Shown piece by piece: positions 34,106 to 42,539 of a stretch of 64,000 nt of DNA. This DNA comes from Candidatus Altimarinota bacterium. GTDB taxonomy: Bacteria > Patescibacteriota > Gracilibacteria > UBA1369 > UM-FILTER-53-11. The translations under genes were made by a program, and so were the position numbers. The notes under the pieces are model-generated. The model was not told where the DNA came from and ran no database searches. It saw only the letters and a list, made by a program, of their open reading frames with translations. Positions within the stretch are counted from its first letter, which is position 1. The number at the start of each line of letters is the position of its first letter. Where the stretch lies: the NCBI GenBank assembly GCA_018061065.1, contig JAGOUV010000004.1, positions 31,253 through 95,252 on the forward strand. The letters run 5' to 3'.

Positions 34106-35434
34106 ATGTTGACTGTTCCTGAAGTCCACTCTTCCTTATCGGGGAATCGTGAGCTTACCCTGCGTGACGGCCAAACGGTCACTCTCTTGAGTCCAGAGGC
34201 AGCTCCGCGCGATGCTAATACTGTCTACCAGGAGCAAGTGGAGTCGCTCCACCCGTATGTCGATCAACCACGAAAGTATTTTGATCCGCAACAGCTCTCG
34301 GATTTGGCGCGTAGTATTTCTGAAAAAGGTCTGACCTATCCCATTATAGTTACTCCCATCCAATTGGCTGATGGCAGCCAGACCTATTTGATTGTAGATG
34401 GAGAGCGGCGCTATCGTGCCTTAAAGTTGTTAGCACCACCGCCACCGGCGCGCGTATTAGTTGTTTATTTCCAGGACGTCGCACAGTTACAGCTCCATTC
34501 ATTTTTAGCAAATGACGAGCGTCAGGATCATACCGCCATGGAGAAAGCGCAGTTTTTCCGTTCCATGCTGGATGATATTCAGAACTCAGAAGATGTTACC
34601 CAGCAGGCTGCTATGGATGTTTTGCGTACACGCCTGGAAGGGCGATCCAAGGAATCCAGCCAATATAATAATCGTACACTGTTTCGTTATCTTCAGCTGT
34701 TGCAGCTGCCCCTGTCACTACAGGAAATGGTTTCACGAAAACAGCTTACGTTCACCTCCGCTACAAAAATTCTCAATGCAGCACATGATATTTCCCGGAA
34801 GCGCGGAGATACGCCAGAGCGCACGGCGTTTCTGCAAAGAGTAACGGATATTATTGCAGTTCCCCTAAATAATGAAGAGCTTGATGTAGATGAACGACAT
34901 GAGATCGTGACTACGGCTGTTAAACAGGCGCTCGCCGAAAGTAGTCCCGAGAAAACACAATCAGAACAAAATCCAATAGCGCGTAAATTTGCGATAGTTC
35001 GTGATGCAATTGGCGTCTTAATGAGAGGCTTGAATGATTTGGAAGAATCACCTGATGCTCTTTTAAAACTGCTCACTGAGATGACGGAACACGATCGGTC
35101 CCGTCTGGGGGCTATGGTTGGTAAACTGGAAAAACAGAGAGAGAATCTAGGAGAGGTCATTACTCGGGCGCGAGAAAATGCACGCGCGAAAATCCTTACG
35201 GCAACGCTCCCCCGTGGTGCGGAGATACAAACAGTATTTGCTCTTGGCAGACCCCTTCATAATCGCCGCGTAGTTGCTATTCCCCAAACTCACCCGAGTT
35301 ATCCCGTGTTGCGTGCACATATAGGCGATTTACCTAATGGGTATTCGATCTATCTGGTACTGGCCCCGAGTGGCAATAAGATTATGGATGTAGCTGCGTT
35401 ACATAGGTCACAAGTGCGGGCTGGTGGCCTGTAG
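34106..35434 (+). CDS. ParB-like protein (ParB/Srx domain) without a partner ParA
   Basis: A protein of 442 residues. Residues ~45-130 form a ParB/sulfiredoxin-type domain: QPRKYFDPQQLSDLARSISE, then VDGERRYRALKLL (GERRYRA ~99-105), the CTP/phosphate-binding box of ParB-family proteins. Residues ~185-240 could be the helix-turn-helix part (RTLFRYLQLLQLPLSLQEMV). The C-terminal ~200 residues are unlike the dimerisation domain of chromosomal ParB. There is no ParA gene or obvious parS site nearby, and it sits alone between pyrK and pyrE. It may be a Noc/ParB-like regulator or a plasmid-type remnant. TATTAT at 34091-34096 lies nine bases before the ATG. Confidence 0.75.
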   Translation: MLTVPEVHSSLSGNRELTLRDGQTVTLLSPEAAPRDANTVYQEQVESLHPYVDQPRKYFDPQQLSDLARSISEKGLTYPIIVTPIQLADGSQTYLIVDGERRYRALKLLAPPPPARVLVVYFQDVAQLQLHSFLANDERQDHTAMEKAQFFRSMLDDIQNSEDVTQQAAMDVLRTRLEGRSKESSQYNNRTLFRYLQLLQLPLSLQEMVSRKQLTFTSATKILNAAHDISRKRGDTPERTAFLQRVTDIIAVPLNNEELDVDERHEIVTTAVKQALAESSPEKTQSEQNPIARKFAIVRDAIGVLMRGLNDLEESPDALLKLLTEMTEHDRSRLGAMVGKLEKQRENLGEVITRARENARAKILTATLPRGAEIQTVFALGRPLHNRRVVAIPQTHPSYPVLRAHIGDLPNGYSIYLVLAPSGNKIMDVAALHRSQVRAGGL

Positions 35435-35459
35435 AAAGTTGAGGTAAGCTGGTGTTCAT

Positions 35460-36104
35460 ATGGAACTTTCACAAAAAATTGCTCATAGTTTGATGGATAT
35501 TGGCGCAGTAAAAGTCAGCATGGATCCGCTTTTTACCTGGACTTCCGGCATTCGCTCGCCTATTTATTGCGACAATCGAAAGCTCATTTCATATCCGTCT
35601 GAACGTACAGAAGTGGTGCGTGGATTTATAGAATTGATTAAGAAACTGCCTAAAGATCGCTATCCGGAATATATTGCGGGAACAGCGACTGCAGCAATTG
35701 CGTGGGCAGCTTTTGTGGCACAAGAACTGAATTTGCCGATGGTATACATTCGTCCAGAGAAAAAAGGTCATGGCGCAGGCAAGCAGGTAGAAGGGGATTT
35801 GCCTCCCGGCAAACGCGTGGTGATTGTGGAAGATTTAATTTCTACGGGTGGTTCTTCGCTCAAGGCGGCGCAGGCAGTGGCCGATGAGTGTAAGGGAATT
35901 GTCACCGATGTTTTGGCAATTGTTACCTATGAGTTATCTGAAGCACAGACTGCATTTCAGAGCTCCGGATTGCATCTCACTACACTGACGACCTTCACGC
36001 AGATTATGGCTGCAGCACGGGAAAATAGCATCATCACAGAAGCGCAGATGATCGACATTTTGGACTTCAAAAAAGACCCGCGCAGCTGGGGCGCGCATCG
36101 GTAA
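35460..36104 (+). CDS. pyrE: Orotate phosphoribosyltransferase
   Basis: Joins orotate to PRPP to give OMP. A protein of 214 residues with the N-terminal FTWTSGIRSPIYCDNRKLIS, the flexible loop RPEKKGHGAGKQVEG and the PRPP-binding motif VVIVEDLISTGGSSLKAA. Normal length and complete motifs. It starts 25 bases after the ParB-like gene; TAAGCT at 35445-35450 is a weak -10 candidate nine bases from the ATG. It is followed by an antisense gene, which separates it from pyrF. Confidence 0.96.
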   Translation: MELSQKIAHSLMDIGAVKVSMDPLFTWTSGIRSPIYCDNRKLISYPSERTEVVRGFIELIKKLPKDRYPEYIAGTATAAIAWAAFVAQELNLPMVYIRPEKKGHGAGKQVEGDLPPGKRVVIVEDLISTGGSSLKAAQAVADECKGIVTDVLAIVTYELSEAQTAFQSSGLHLTTLTTFTQIMAAARENSIITEAQMIDILDFKKDPRSWGAHR

Positions 36105-36112
36105 TAGCAGTC

Positions 36113-36598
36113 CTACTGAATAATTTCTCTACTAGGTTCATCAAGGAACGCAAGAAAATCCCTGAGTCCCAACTGAGCCGCTTTTTTACGTAATTTTTCT
36201 AGACCCTGTGCTTCAACTTGTCTAATACGTTCGCGGGTTAAATTAAATATGTCCCCAACTTCTTCCAGAATTGTACCTCCACGGTCTGCTACATCCAATG
36301 CGCAACTTTCTTCCATTTCCCATGGTTCACGGTTGGGGAAATTAAGCTGCATACTTCCTGTCCGTGGATTCACATCGAGATAAAGATTGTATTTGCATCG
36401 TACATAGGGGCAGGGACGTATTCCATCTTGGCATTCTGAACGTGTTTGGGGTGCCCTATGTAGATTGCTTACTGCATCCTCTGTATTCGCTTGAACCTGT
36501 TTTTTTAAGGCAACAAGATTATGGGTTACTACATTTCTTTTTCCTTGTCTCCCAGGGCGTACGCGGGGAGTGACAGGACTTTCGCGCAATTTTGGCAT
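36113..36598 (-). CDS. Sigma-70 region 4-like DNA-binding protein
   Basis: A protein of 161 residues. The C-terminal helix-turn-helix ([20 protein letters not shown], ~110-129, then GLEKLRKKA) is a sigma-70 region 4.2-type domain that in sigma factors reads the -35 element. The centre carries [16 protein letters not shown] and [20 protein letters not shown], seen in a family of small bacterial proteins that pair this cysteine-bearing block with a sigma-4 domain. Regions 2 and 3 are missing, so it cannot be a complete sigma factor; a regulator or anti-sigma-like partner is more likely. It is antisense between pyrE and pyrF. Confidence 0.8.
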   Translation of the reverse strand: MPKLRESPVTPRVRPGRQGKRNVVTHNLVALKKQVQANTEDAVSNLHRAPQTRSECQDGIRPCPYVRCKYNLYLDVNPRTGSMQLNFPNREPWEMEESCALDVADRGGTILEEVGDIFNLTRERIRQVEAQGLEKLRKKAAQLGLRDFLAFLDEPSREIIQ

Positions 36599-36662
36599 AG
36601 AGTAAGATAGTAATCATTTTTTGACAAAAGTAAAGACCGTGTTTTCATTTGCTATGGCGATC

Positions 36663-36671
36663 TGATATAAT
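36663..36671 (+). promoter_or_regulatory. Extended -10 promoter of pyrF, leaderless
   Basis: TG-A-TATAAT, seven bases (CCTGCCG), then the pyrF ATG at 36679. The TTGACA at 36621 is 39 bases upstream and too far to be its -35. Confidence 0.75.
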
Positions 36672-36678
36672 CCTGCCG

Positions 36679-37614
36679 ATGGCCGCTACAAAAACCTCTC
36701 AACACTTCGCCGACCGGTTGGTCGCTGCGATTCAGAAAAAAGGTTCGCCCATTTGTATGGGGCTCGATCCACGTCTCGATCGTTTGCCGAAATTTTTGTT
36801 GAAGGCGGCAAAAGAAAAGAAAGGTGAGACGTTGGAGGCAGCAGCTGATGCAATTTTTGAGTTTAATAAAGGGTTGATCGATGCGACACATGACTTGGTT
36901 CCCGTGGTGAAGCCTCAGTTTGCCTTTTATGTGCAGTATGGATCTGCAGGCGTTCGCGCCTTTGAAGAGACGTGCAAGTATGCTCAGTCTAAAGGGTTGC
37001 TTGTTATTGCCGATACGAAATCAAATGACATTGGTTCTACTGCTGAAGCATATGCACAGGGAATTATGGGCGAGGTAGATGTCTTTGGGAAAAAAGTGGT
37101 TCCGCTGGGAGTGGATGCAGTGACGGTGAATCCCTACCTGGGTTATGATGGCATTAAGCCATTTATCGAGGTTTGCAGAAAAATGAACCGGGGTGTTTTT
37201 ATCTTGGTGAAAACTTCTAATCCGTCTTCATCTGACTTGCAGTCACGCGTGACGGTGGATGAAAAAATTGCGGTGAGTGATTTGATGGGACAGTTTGTGG
37301 AGTCGTGGGGTGCCGATGAGATCGGTGAGTCAGGGTACTCTTCTGTGGGTGCAGTGGTCGGTGCGACATTTCCTCAGGAGGCAGCTAAGTTGCGTATCAT
37401 GATGCCGCAGAATTTCTTCTTGGTTCCTGGTTTTGGTGCACAGGGTGGAAAGATCGATGATGTGAAGGCCTGCTTTAATGAAGATGGACTGGGGGCGATT
37501 ATCAACTCTAGCCGCGAGATTAACTTTGCGTGGGAAGAAAGTGGCAACGAGAAAAAATATGCTGAGGCTGCGCGTGAGGTAGTGCTAAAGATGGCTAAAC
37601 AGTTGCGGTTCTAG
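36679..37614 (+). CDS. pyrF: Orotidine 5'-phosphate decarboxylase, type 2
   Basis: Decarboxylates OMP to UMP, the last de novo step. At 311 residues, with CMGLDPRLDRLP, FNKGLIDATHDLVPVVKPQ, the catalytic IADTKSNDIGSTA and VNPYLGYDGIKPFI, it belongs to the longer mycobacterial/myxococcal-type subfamily rather than the short E. coli type. An open frame begins at 36649, but the extended -10 at 36663 lies inside that extension, so the ATG at 36679 is the start. Its last 20 bases overlap the convergent rsmA. Confidence 0.95.
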   Translation: MAATKTSQHFADRLVAAIQKKGSPICMGLDPRLDRLPKFLLKAAKEKKGETLEAAADAIFEFNKGLIDATHDLVPVVKPQFAFYVQYGSAGVRAFEETCKYAQSKGLLVIADTKSNDIGSTAEAYAQGIMGEVDVFGKKVVPLGVDAVTVNPYLGYDGIKPFIEVCRKMNRGVFILVKTSNPSSSDLQSRVTVDEKIAVSDLMGQFVESWGADEIGESGYSSVGAVVGATFPQEAAKLRIMMPQNFFLVPGFGAQGGKIDDVKACFNEDGLGAIINSSREINFAWEESGNEKKYAEAAREVVLKMAKQLRF

Positions 37615-38356
37615 CGAGGAGCTTCCATTCGTCAATCGTAAGGGTTTCCGGGCGGCGCGTGGGGTCGATGGCGGCTTTTTCTAGGTGCGTCGGATCGATC
37701 GTGTTTCGTAGCATTTTGCGTTTCTGTGAGAAACCTTTGTGAATCATCTCGAAAAAGTTTGTGGGAAGTTTTTCAGTGAGTGGTGCAAACGTAATTTCAA
37801 TAACAGCTGAGTCAACTTTTGGACTCGGTCGAAAATTTTCAGGACCCACTTTAAAAAGATATTTGGGCACACCAAAAGGTTGAACATGCAGCGCGAGCAC
37901 ATTCATATGCGGTGGCTGGGAACATATTTTTTCAGCGACTTCTTTTTGTACAAGGAGCACTGCTTTTAGGGGAAGGTTTTCGGGTTGTTCGCGAATGAAG
38001 TGATCGAGTAATGGAGAGGTAATCGAGTAGGGGATATTGGCGACAATTTTGTACGGCACTGTTGGCGGCGCAATCGTGAGCGCGTCGGCGTGGATGAGTG
38101 TGAAATTCTTTTGATCCAAAAAGCTCGCCTTTAAAAGGGGAATGAGATCGTGATCTTTTTCAATTGCGGTTACCTTGCAACCAGCTTCTAGAAGCGCTTT
38201 TGTTAAGATGCCTTTACCGGGTCCAACCTCAATAATTTCTTCTCCAGGTTGAAGCTGTGCAGCCTCAATTATTCTTTCAATGATCTCTTGGTTGATCAAA
38301 AAATTTTGTCCGAATGATTTTTTAGGTCGAAATATAGATGGTAATTGGTGGCTCAT
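37595..38356 (-). CDS. rsmA: 16S rRNA dimethyladenosine transferase (KsgA)
   Basis: Methylates the two adenosines of the 3'-terminal hairpin of 16S rRNA during ribosome assembly. The 253 residues contain KSFGQNFLIN, the SAM-binding IEVGPGKGILTKALL, the second acidic site TAIEKD, and VANIPYSITSPLL with the NIPY catalytic motif. Its ATG overlaps the stop of the calcium ATPase gene (ATGA, 38353-38356), and its 3' end overlaps pyrF by 20 bases on the opposite strand. Confidence 0.96.
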   Translation of the reverse strand: MSHQLPSIFRPKKSFGQNFLINQEIIERIIEAAQLQPGEEIIEVGPGKGILTKALLEAGCKVTAIEKDHDLIPLLKASFLDQKNFTLIHADALTIAPPTVPYKIVANIPYSITSPLLDHFIREQPENLPLKAVLLVQKEVAEKICSQPPHMNVLALHVQPFGVPKYLFKVGPENFRPSPKVDSAVIEITFAPLTEKLPTNFFEMIHKGFSQKRKMLRNTIDPTHLEKAAIDPTRRPETLTIDEWKLLARTATV

Positions 38357-41064
38357 AATTTGTGATATCGCTTACGGATTTCTTCTGGAATAAGTGGTGC
38401 AAAACTTAATAGTACCAGTGCAAGCCATTCCATACCAGAGAGTGAGACGGTTTTAAAATAAGTTTGCAATACAGGGATTTCTACGAGTGCAACGGTGCCT
38501 AAAATAGAAAATAAAACAGCACCGATGAGGGCAGGATTGGTAAGCGGATTCATACGGAATACGGAAACAGTTTCGCTGCGATTATTGAACGCGTGAACCA
38601 TTTGCATGAGCGTGAGCATTACAAATGCCATCGTTGCAGACTTATAATAGAGGGTAGAATCGGTACTTAAAGACTCGCCAAAATGCCATCCAGCCCTACT
38701 TAAATTCCACACAAAAACTCCTACAGTAACGAGTCCGATAACGCCACCATTTATAAAGCAGCGAATAATAAAAGGACGTTCCATGATGCGGGAATTTGGA
38801 TTGCGCGGTTTTTTTTCTAAGACGTTTTTCTCAACAGGTTCTACACCAAGCGCGAGTGAAGGGAAGACGTCGGTTAGTGTATTGATGATAAGAATAAGAA
38901 CGGCAGAAAGGGGAGCGGGAAGTCCAATCATAATAGTAACGAAAATGGCCACGAGTTCACCGATATTCGAAGCAAAAATAAATGAGATGAACTTGCGCAT
39001 GTTCTCGTAAATCGTGCGGCCCTCTATGATGGCGGAGACGATCGTGCCAAAGCTATCATCCGTGAGCACCATGTTTGCGGCTTCTTTACTCACGTCGGTT
39101 CCGGTAATACCCATAGCTACGCCAATATCTGCGCGCTTGAGTGCGGGTGCATCATTTACTCCATCGCCTGTTACCGCGACAACCTCTCCGCTGCGTTTTA
39201 GTGCATCCACGATGCGTAATTTGTGTTCAGGGCTCACACGCGCAAAAATAGTTTCTTGCCCGGGTGCGACCATCGATAAGAGCTTGGTATCTGTCATTGC
39301 ATTAAGCATATCTCCCGTGACTATATTCACGCCGTAGGATTTCACTATGCCCAATTCTTTTGCGATCGCATGGGCGGTGAGGCCGTGATCTCCCGTGATA
39401 ATAAAGACGCGAATGCCGGCCTTGTGAGTGAGCTTCACCGCTTCTTTTACCTCATCGCGTGGCGGATCAATCATGCCAAATACGCCGATCAATACCAGCT
39501 GTTGCTCAATCTTCTCTTTTTCATAGTTGTTCTGCTGCTCGTGTGGGATGTCTTTATATCCCACGGCAATCGTGCGCAGCGCACGCTGCGCCATGTTCTC
39601 CACCGTCTCACGGATTTTCTCTCTGCCCTCGGGTGTCAGTGGAATAGTTTTACCATTCTCACGAATATGCGTGCACAGCTCTAGCATCGCATCAGGCGCT
39701 CCTTTTACATAGGCACGCATCTGGTGATCATCCTGTGTTTGTGCAATGACGCTCATGCGCTTGCGATTTGAGTCGAAGGGAATTTCAAATACGCGCGTGT
39801 GCTGCTGACCAATTTGATCTGCGGTAAATCCTGCTTTTTCAGCGAGCGTCACGAGCGCGCCTTCAGTAGGATCCCCCAAAATACTCCACTGTGCCTCGCC
39901 ATTTTCATTATCTGTACTTACCAGGCGCGCATTATTACACAGCAGCGCGGCGGTTGAGAGCAGCTGAAGGTGCTCGTACAGATCTGGCGATTTATATGCC
40001 AATTGAGCAAGCGAACTTTTATCAAAGGTAATATAGTCATTGCGTGGACCGTTCGTGTTGAGAATTGAAAAATCGCCTACTGGTTCATAGCCCACGCCGC
40101 GCACGGTCAGGACATACTGTCCCAGCAACACTTCTTGTACCGTCATTTGATTCTTCGTGAGCGTGCCCGTTTTATCGCTACAGATAACCGTTGTTGAGCC
40201 TAATGTCTCCACGGAAGATAACTGTTTAACAATGGCGTTTTTGCGCGCGAGTCGCTGTACCCCCAGCGCGAGCGCGACGGTAATCGTGGTAGGCAGACCC
40301 TCGGGCACGGCAGCAACAGCCACCGAAACAGAAAACAAAATCGTCTCAATCAATCCGTTTTTATAAAGGAAAAATCCCACTAAAAAAAGCACCACACTGA
40401 TAACAATCGTAATTTTCCCCACAAAAACTCCAATATGGTCGAGCTCTTTTTGTAGCGGGGTAAGATCTTTTTTGGTCGTGCTCGTCAGGTTCGCAATTTT
40501 TCCAAACTCAGTGCGCATACCCGTCTGCGTCACCACGGCTTTTCCCGTTCCATGAGTCACTTGCGTACCCATAAACAGCTTCTTATTATCACTTAGATTT
40601 TTGGTTACCGGCACTGACTCACCTGTTAACAGAGCCTCATCAAGCATCAACTCATTAGCCTCAAAAACCTCTGCATCTGCAGGAATTTTGTCGCCTTCAT
40701 TTAAAATAATCACATCGCCGGGCACTAATTTTTCGATGCTTATAATCTGCTCAACTCCATCACGCAGCACACGAGCCTTGGGCTCAAGCATTTTTTTCAA
40801 CGCCTCAATCGCACGTTCCGCCTTAAACTCTTGAATAAAACCAATCGTCGCATTTAACAGCACGATCCCAAAAATAATAATTGCATCGATCTTTTCACCT
40901 GCAAAATAAGCGACCGCTGACGCGATAATCAAAATAATAACGAGCGCATCTTTAAACTGCTTAAAAAAATCTAAGATCGCCAAACTTCTACGCTTGGACG
41001 TGATCGTATTTGAGCCAAACTGCTTCAAAAGTTCTTCCGCGCGTTGCGTAGTGATTCCATTCAT
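38353..41064 (-). CDS. P-type calcium-transporting ATPase (P2A type)
   Basis: A polytopic cation pump, 903 residues from the ATG at 41064 (a GTG at 41070 adds two). Order of motifs: N-terminal cation-ATPase domain, LTGESVPV actuator loop, PEGLP in helix 4, phosphorylation site CSDKTGTLT, nucleotide-binding KGAPDA, hinge TGDGVNDAPALKRAD. The ion-site residues of SERCA-like pumps are present: SNIGELVA in helix 5 and NTLTDVFPSLALG in helix 6, supporting calcium. It exports calcium, using ATP, across the cell membrane. A fold-back element is inserted 15 bases beyond the start codon, and a TAAACT box lies between them six bases before the ATG, so the present promoter probably abuts the insertion. 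Confidence 0.93.
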   Translation of the reverse strand: MNGITTQRAEELLKQFGSNTITSKRRSLAILDFFKQFKDALVIILIIASAVAYFAGEKIDAIIIFGIVLLNATIGFIQEFKAERAIEALKKMLEPKARVLRDGVEQIISIEKLVPGDVIILNEGDKIPADAEVFEANELMLDEALLTGESVPVTKNLSDNKKLFMGTQVTHGTGKAVVTQTGMRTEFGKIANLTSTTKKDLTPLQKELDHIGVFVGKITIVISVVLFLVGFFLYKNGLIETILFSVSVAVAAVPEGLPTTITVALALGVQRLARKNAIVKQLSSVETLGSTTVICSDKTGTLTKNQMTVQEVLLGQYVLTVRGVGYEPVGDFSILNTNGPRNDYITFDKSSLAQLAYKSPDLYEHLQLLSTAALLCNNARLVSTDNENGEAQWSILGDPTEGALVTLAEKAGFTADQIGQQHTRVFEIPFDSNRKRMSVIAQTQDDHQMRAYVKGAPDAMLELCTHIRENGKTIPLTPEGREKIRETVENMAQRALRTIAVGYKDIPHEQQNNYEKEKIEQQLVLIGVFGMIDPPRDEVKEAVKLTHKAGIRVFIITGDHGLTAHAIAKELGIVKSYGVNIVTGDMLNAMTDTKLLSMVAPGQETIFARVSPEHKLRIVDALKRSGEVVAVTGDGVNDAPALKRADIGVAMGITGTDVSKEAANMVLTDDSFGTIVSAIIEGRTIYENMRKFISFIFASNIGELVAIFVTIMIGLPAPLSAVLILIINTLTDVFPSLALGVEPVEKNVLEKKPRNPNSRIMERPFIIRCFINGGVIGLVTVGVFVWNLSRAGWHFGESLSTDSTLYYKSATMAFVMLTLMQMVHAFNNRSETVSVFRMNPLTNPALIGAVLFSILGTVALVEIPVLQTYFKTVSLSGMEWLALVLLSFAPLIPEEIRKRYHKL

Positions 41065-41082
41065 AGCCACAGTTTACCCTAA

Positions 41083-41246
41083 GGAACCTCTGAAAAACTA
41101 TCTTATGACTGCAATTTCTGATCTTCGCCTGCAAACTGCCTCATGCCTCCTCACCGTATCGGTACCTGATACGGCATCGTCGGCATTCAGCGTTTTCGGC
41201 AGAAGCTCAGAAATTTCGTTACAAAACATAGTTTTTCAGAGGTTCC
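41083..41246. mobile_element. Fold-back MITE-like element, 164 bp
   Basis: Perfect 19-bp terminal inverted repeats, GGAACCTCTGAAAAACTAT and its complement, bound the element. The interior is an imperfect palindrome along its whole length, centred on CCGTATC-N7-GATACGG (41154-41174). The ends are flanked by CTAA on both sides (41079-41082 and 41247-41250), as expected for a 4-bp target duplication; from general knowledge CTAA fits the YTAR target of IS5-group transposases. It has no coding capacity. It sits between the trmD stop and the calcium ATPase start. Confidence 0.7.
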
Positions 41247-41259
41247 CTAAATTTACAGG

Positions 41260-41907
41260 CTATTTTAACTTTTTCTTTCGCCACTCATTAATCTTTGCAT
41301 GATGGCCGCCCAGCAACACTTTTGGAACTTTCAAACCCTTAAACACCGGTGGGCGTGTGTAGTGGGGATACTCTTTTTTGCCATCCAAAGCTTCGGTAAA
41401 TGAATCTTCATGTGCAGAGCGTTCATCGCCCAGTGCACCCGGTAGCAAACGCGTCACTGCTTCAATAACGACCAGAGAAGGCAGTTCACCACCCGATAAG
41501 ACATATTCACCAATTGAGATCTCTTCGTCGATGCAAAGCTTCTTTACACGCTCATCAATGCCTTCGTAGCGGCCGCATACCAAAATAAGTCCCGGTTTCT
41601 TGGCGAGCTTCTTGGCCATCTTATACGTAAACATTTTTCCCGTCGGAGACATATAGATCACCGGTGCCTTGGGATTTTTCTTTTTAGCCGCAGTAATCGC
41701 GTCATAGAGGGGCTCGGGCGTCATTAACATACCCGCACCTCCTCCATACGGGCGTGCATCCACTTTCTTGTGCTTATCTTTGCTGTAGGCGCGAATATCA
41801 TGCGTGCGCACCTTCATCGTCTTCTTGGCAATCTCGCGCTTCAAAATACTATCCGAGAGATAGCCCTCGATAAGTCCGGGAAAAATGGTCAGTACATCGA
41901 AAATCAT
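41260..41907 (-). CDS. trmD: tRNA (guanine-N1)-methyltransferase
   Basis: Methylates G37 of tRNAs, preventing frameshifts. The 215 residues start at MIFDVLTIFPG and include MSPTGKMF, LVCGRYEGIDERV and YVLSGGELPSLVVIEAVTRL with the trefoil-knot SAM site, then GDERSAHEDSF. The open frame extends to 41946, but the ATG at 41907 gives the conserved N-terminus and lies seven bases after an extended -10. It is the last gene of the ribosomal cluster, though probably transcribed from its own promoter. Confidence 0.95.
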   Translation of the reverse strand: MIFDVLTIFPGLIEGYLSDSILKREIAKKTMKVRTHDIRAYSKDKHKKVDARPYGGGAGMLMTPEPLYDAITAAKKKNPKAPVIYMSPTGKMFTYKMAKKLAKKPGLILVCGRYEGIDERVKKLCIDEEISIGEYVLSGGELPSLVVIEAVTRLLPGALGDERSAHEDSFTEALDGKKEYPHYTRPPVFKGLKVPKVLLGGHHAKINEWRKKKLK

Positions 41908-41914
41908 TGGCTGC

Positions 41915-41923
41915 AGTATAGCA
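41915..41923 (-). promoter_or_regulatory. Extended -10 promoter of trmD, leaderless
   Basis: On the minus strand: TG-C-TATACT, seven bases (GCAGCCA), then ATG. Same geometry as the pyr promoters. No recognisable -35. Confidence 0.7.
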
Positions 41924-41967
41924 AAGATACGAAACAAATCTCGCAATCGATGGCCAAGCCAATCGTA

Positions 41968-42537
41968 TTAACGTTTGCTGAACTGTGGAGCACGACGAGC
42001 GCGGTGTAAACCGTACTTCTTGCGTTCCTTGATACGTGGATCACGTGTCAAAAGTCCTGCAGATTTCAATCCTGGGCGCATGCTTACGTTGTAAACGAGC
42101 AATGCCTTTGAGATTGCGTGACGGATTGCCTCAGCCTGTGAGTGCACACCACCACCCTGAACATGAGCTGAGATATCAAAGCTCTTCATGGTGTCAGTAA
42201 TGCGAAGCGGAGTGACAATTTTGTCCTGATCAGTGAAGACAGGGAAGTAGTTTTCGAATGTGCGGTCATTTACCGTAATCGTGCCATTTCCATCTTTATA
42301 GAGACGAACAGTAGCAATTGAAGTCTTGCGTTTGCCGTTTGCATAAAAATAAGGGCGAATAGGTCCTTTTGCAGTTGTAGGTGCTGAAACTTTCTTTGCA
42401 GGAGCTGCTTTAACAGCTACTACTTCCTTTACCTCTTTCACGGGAGCTGCCTTAGGCTTTGCAGTTTTTACTGCTGCTGCTTTTGGGGCTGCCTTCTTCT
42501 TAGGTGCTGCTGCTTTTTTAGGTTCTTTCGTAGGCAT
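41968..42537 (-). CDS. rpsI: Ribosomal protein S9 with long Ala/Lys/Pro-rich N-terminal extension
   Basis: The conserved S9 domain is the last ~130 residues (YFYANGKRKTSIATVRL, GGGVHSQAEAIRHAISKAL, and the terminal R-A-P-Q-F-S-K-R that reaches the P-site tRNA). The first ~60 residues are a low-complexity Ala/Lys/Pro/Val segment not found in typical S9 (about 130 residues in total). It is co-transcribed with rplM, two bases away. Confidence 0.95.
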   Translation of the reverse strand: MPTKEPKKAAAPKKKAAPKAAAVKTAKPKAAPVKEVKEVVAVKAAPAKKVSAPTTAKGPIRPYFYANGKRKTSIATVRLYKDGNGTITVNDRTFENYFPVFTDQDKIVTPLRITDTMKSFDISAHVQGGGVHSQAEAIRHAISKALLVYNVSMRPGLKSAGLLTRDPRIKERKKYGLHRARRAPQFSKR

Positions 42538-42539
42538 AA

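Noticed and set aside
34106..35434. Plasmid or prophage partition locus
   Set aside because: No parA, integrase, replication or phage gene is nearby; flanking genes are chromosomal pyrimidine genes.
36621..36626. TTGACA as -35 box for pyrF
   Set aside because: It is 39 bases from the -10 at 36666, far beyond the usual 16-18; the extended -10 explains the promoter without it.
40994..41302. Plus-strand frame of 102 residues crossing the MITE
   Set aside because: It spans the antisense start of the ATPase, the palindromic element and the end of trmD, with no protein-like features.
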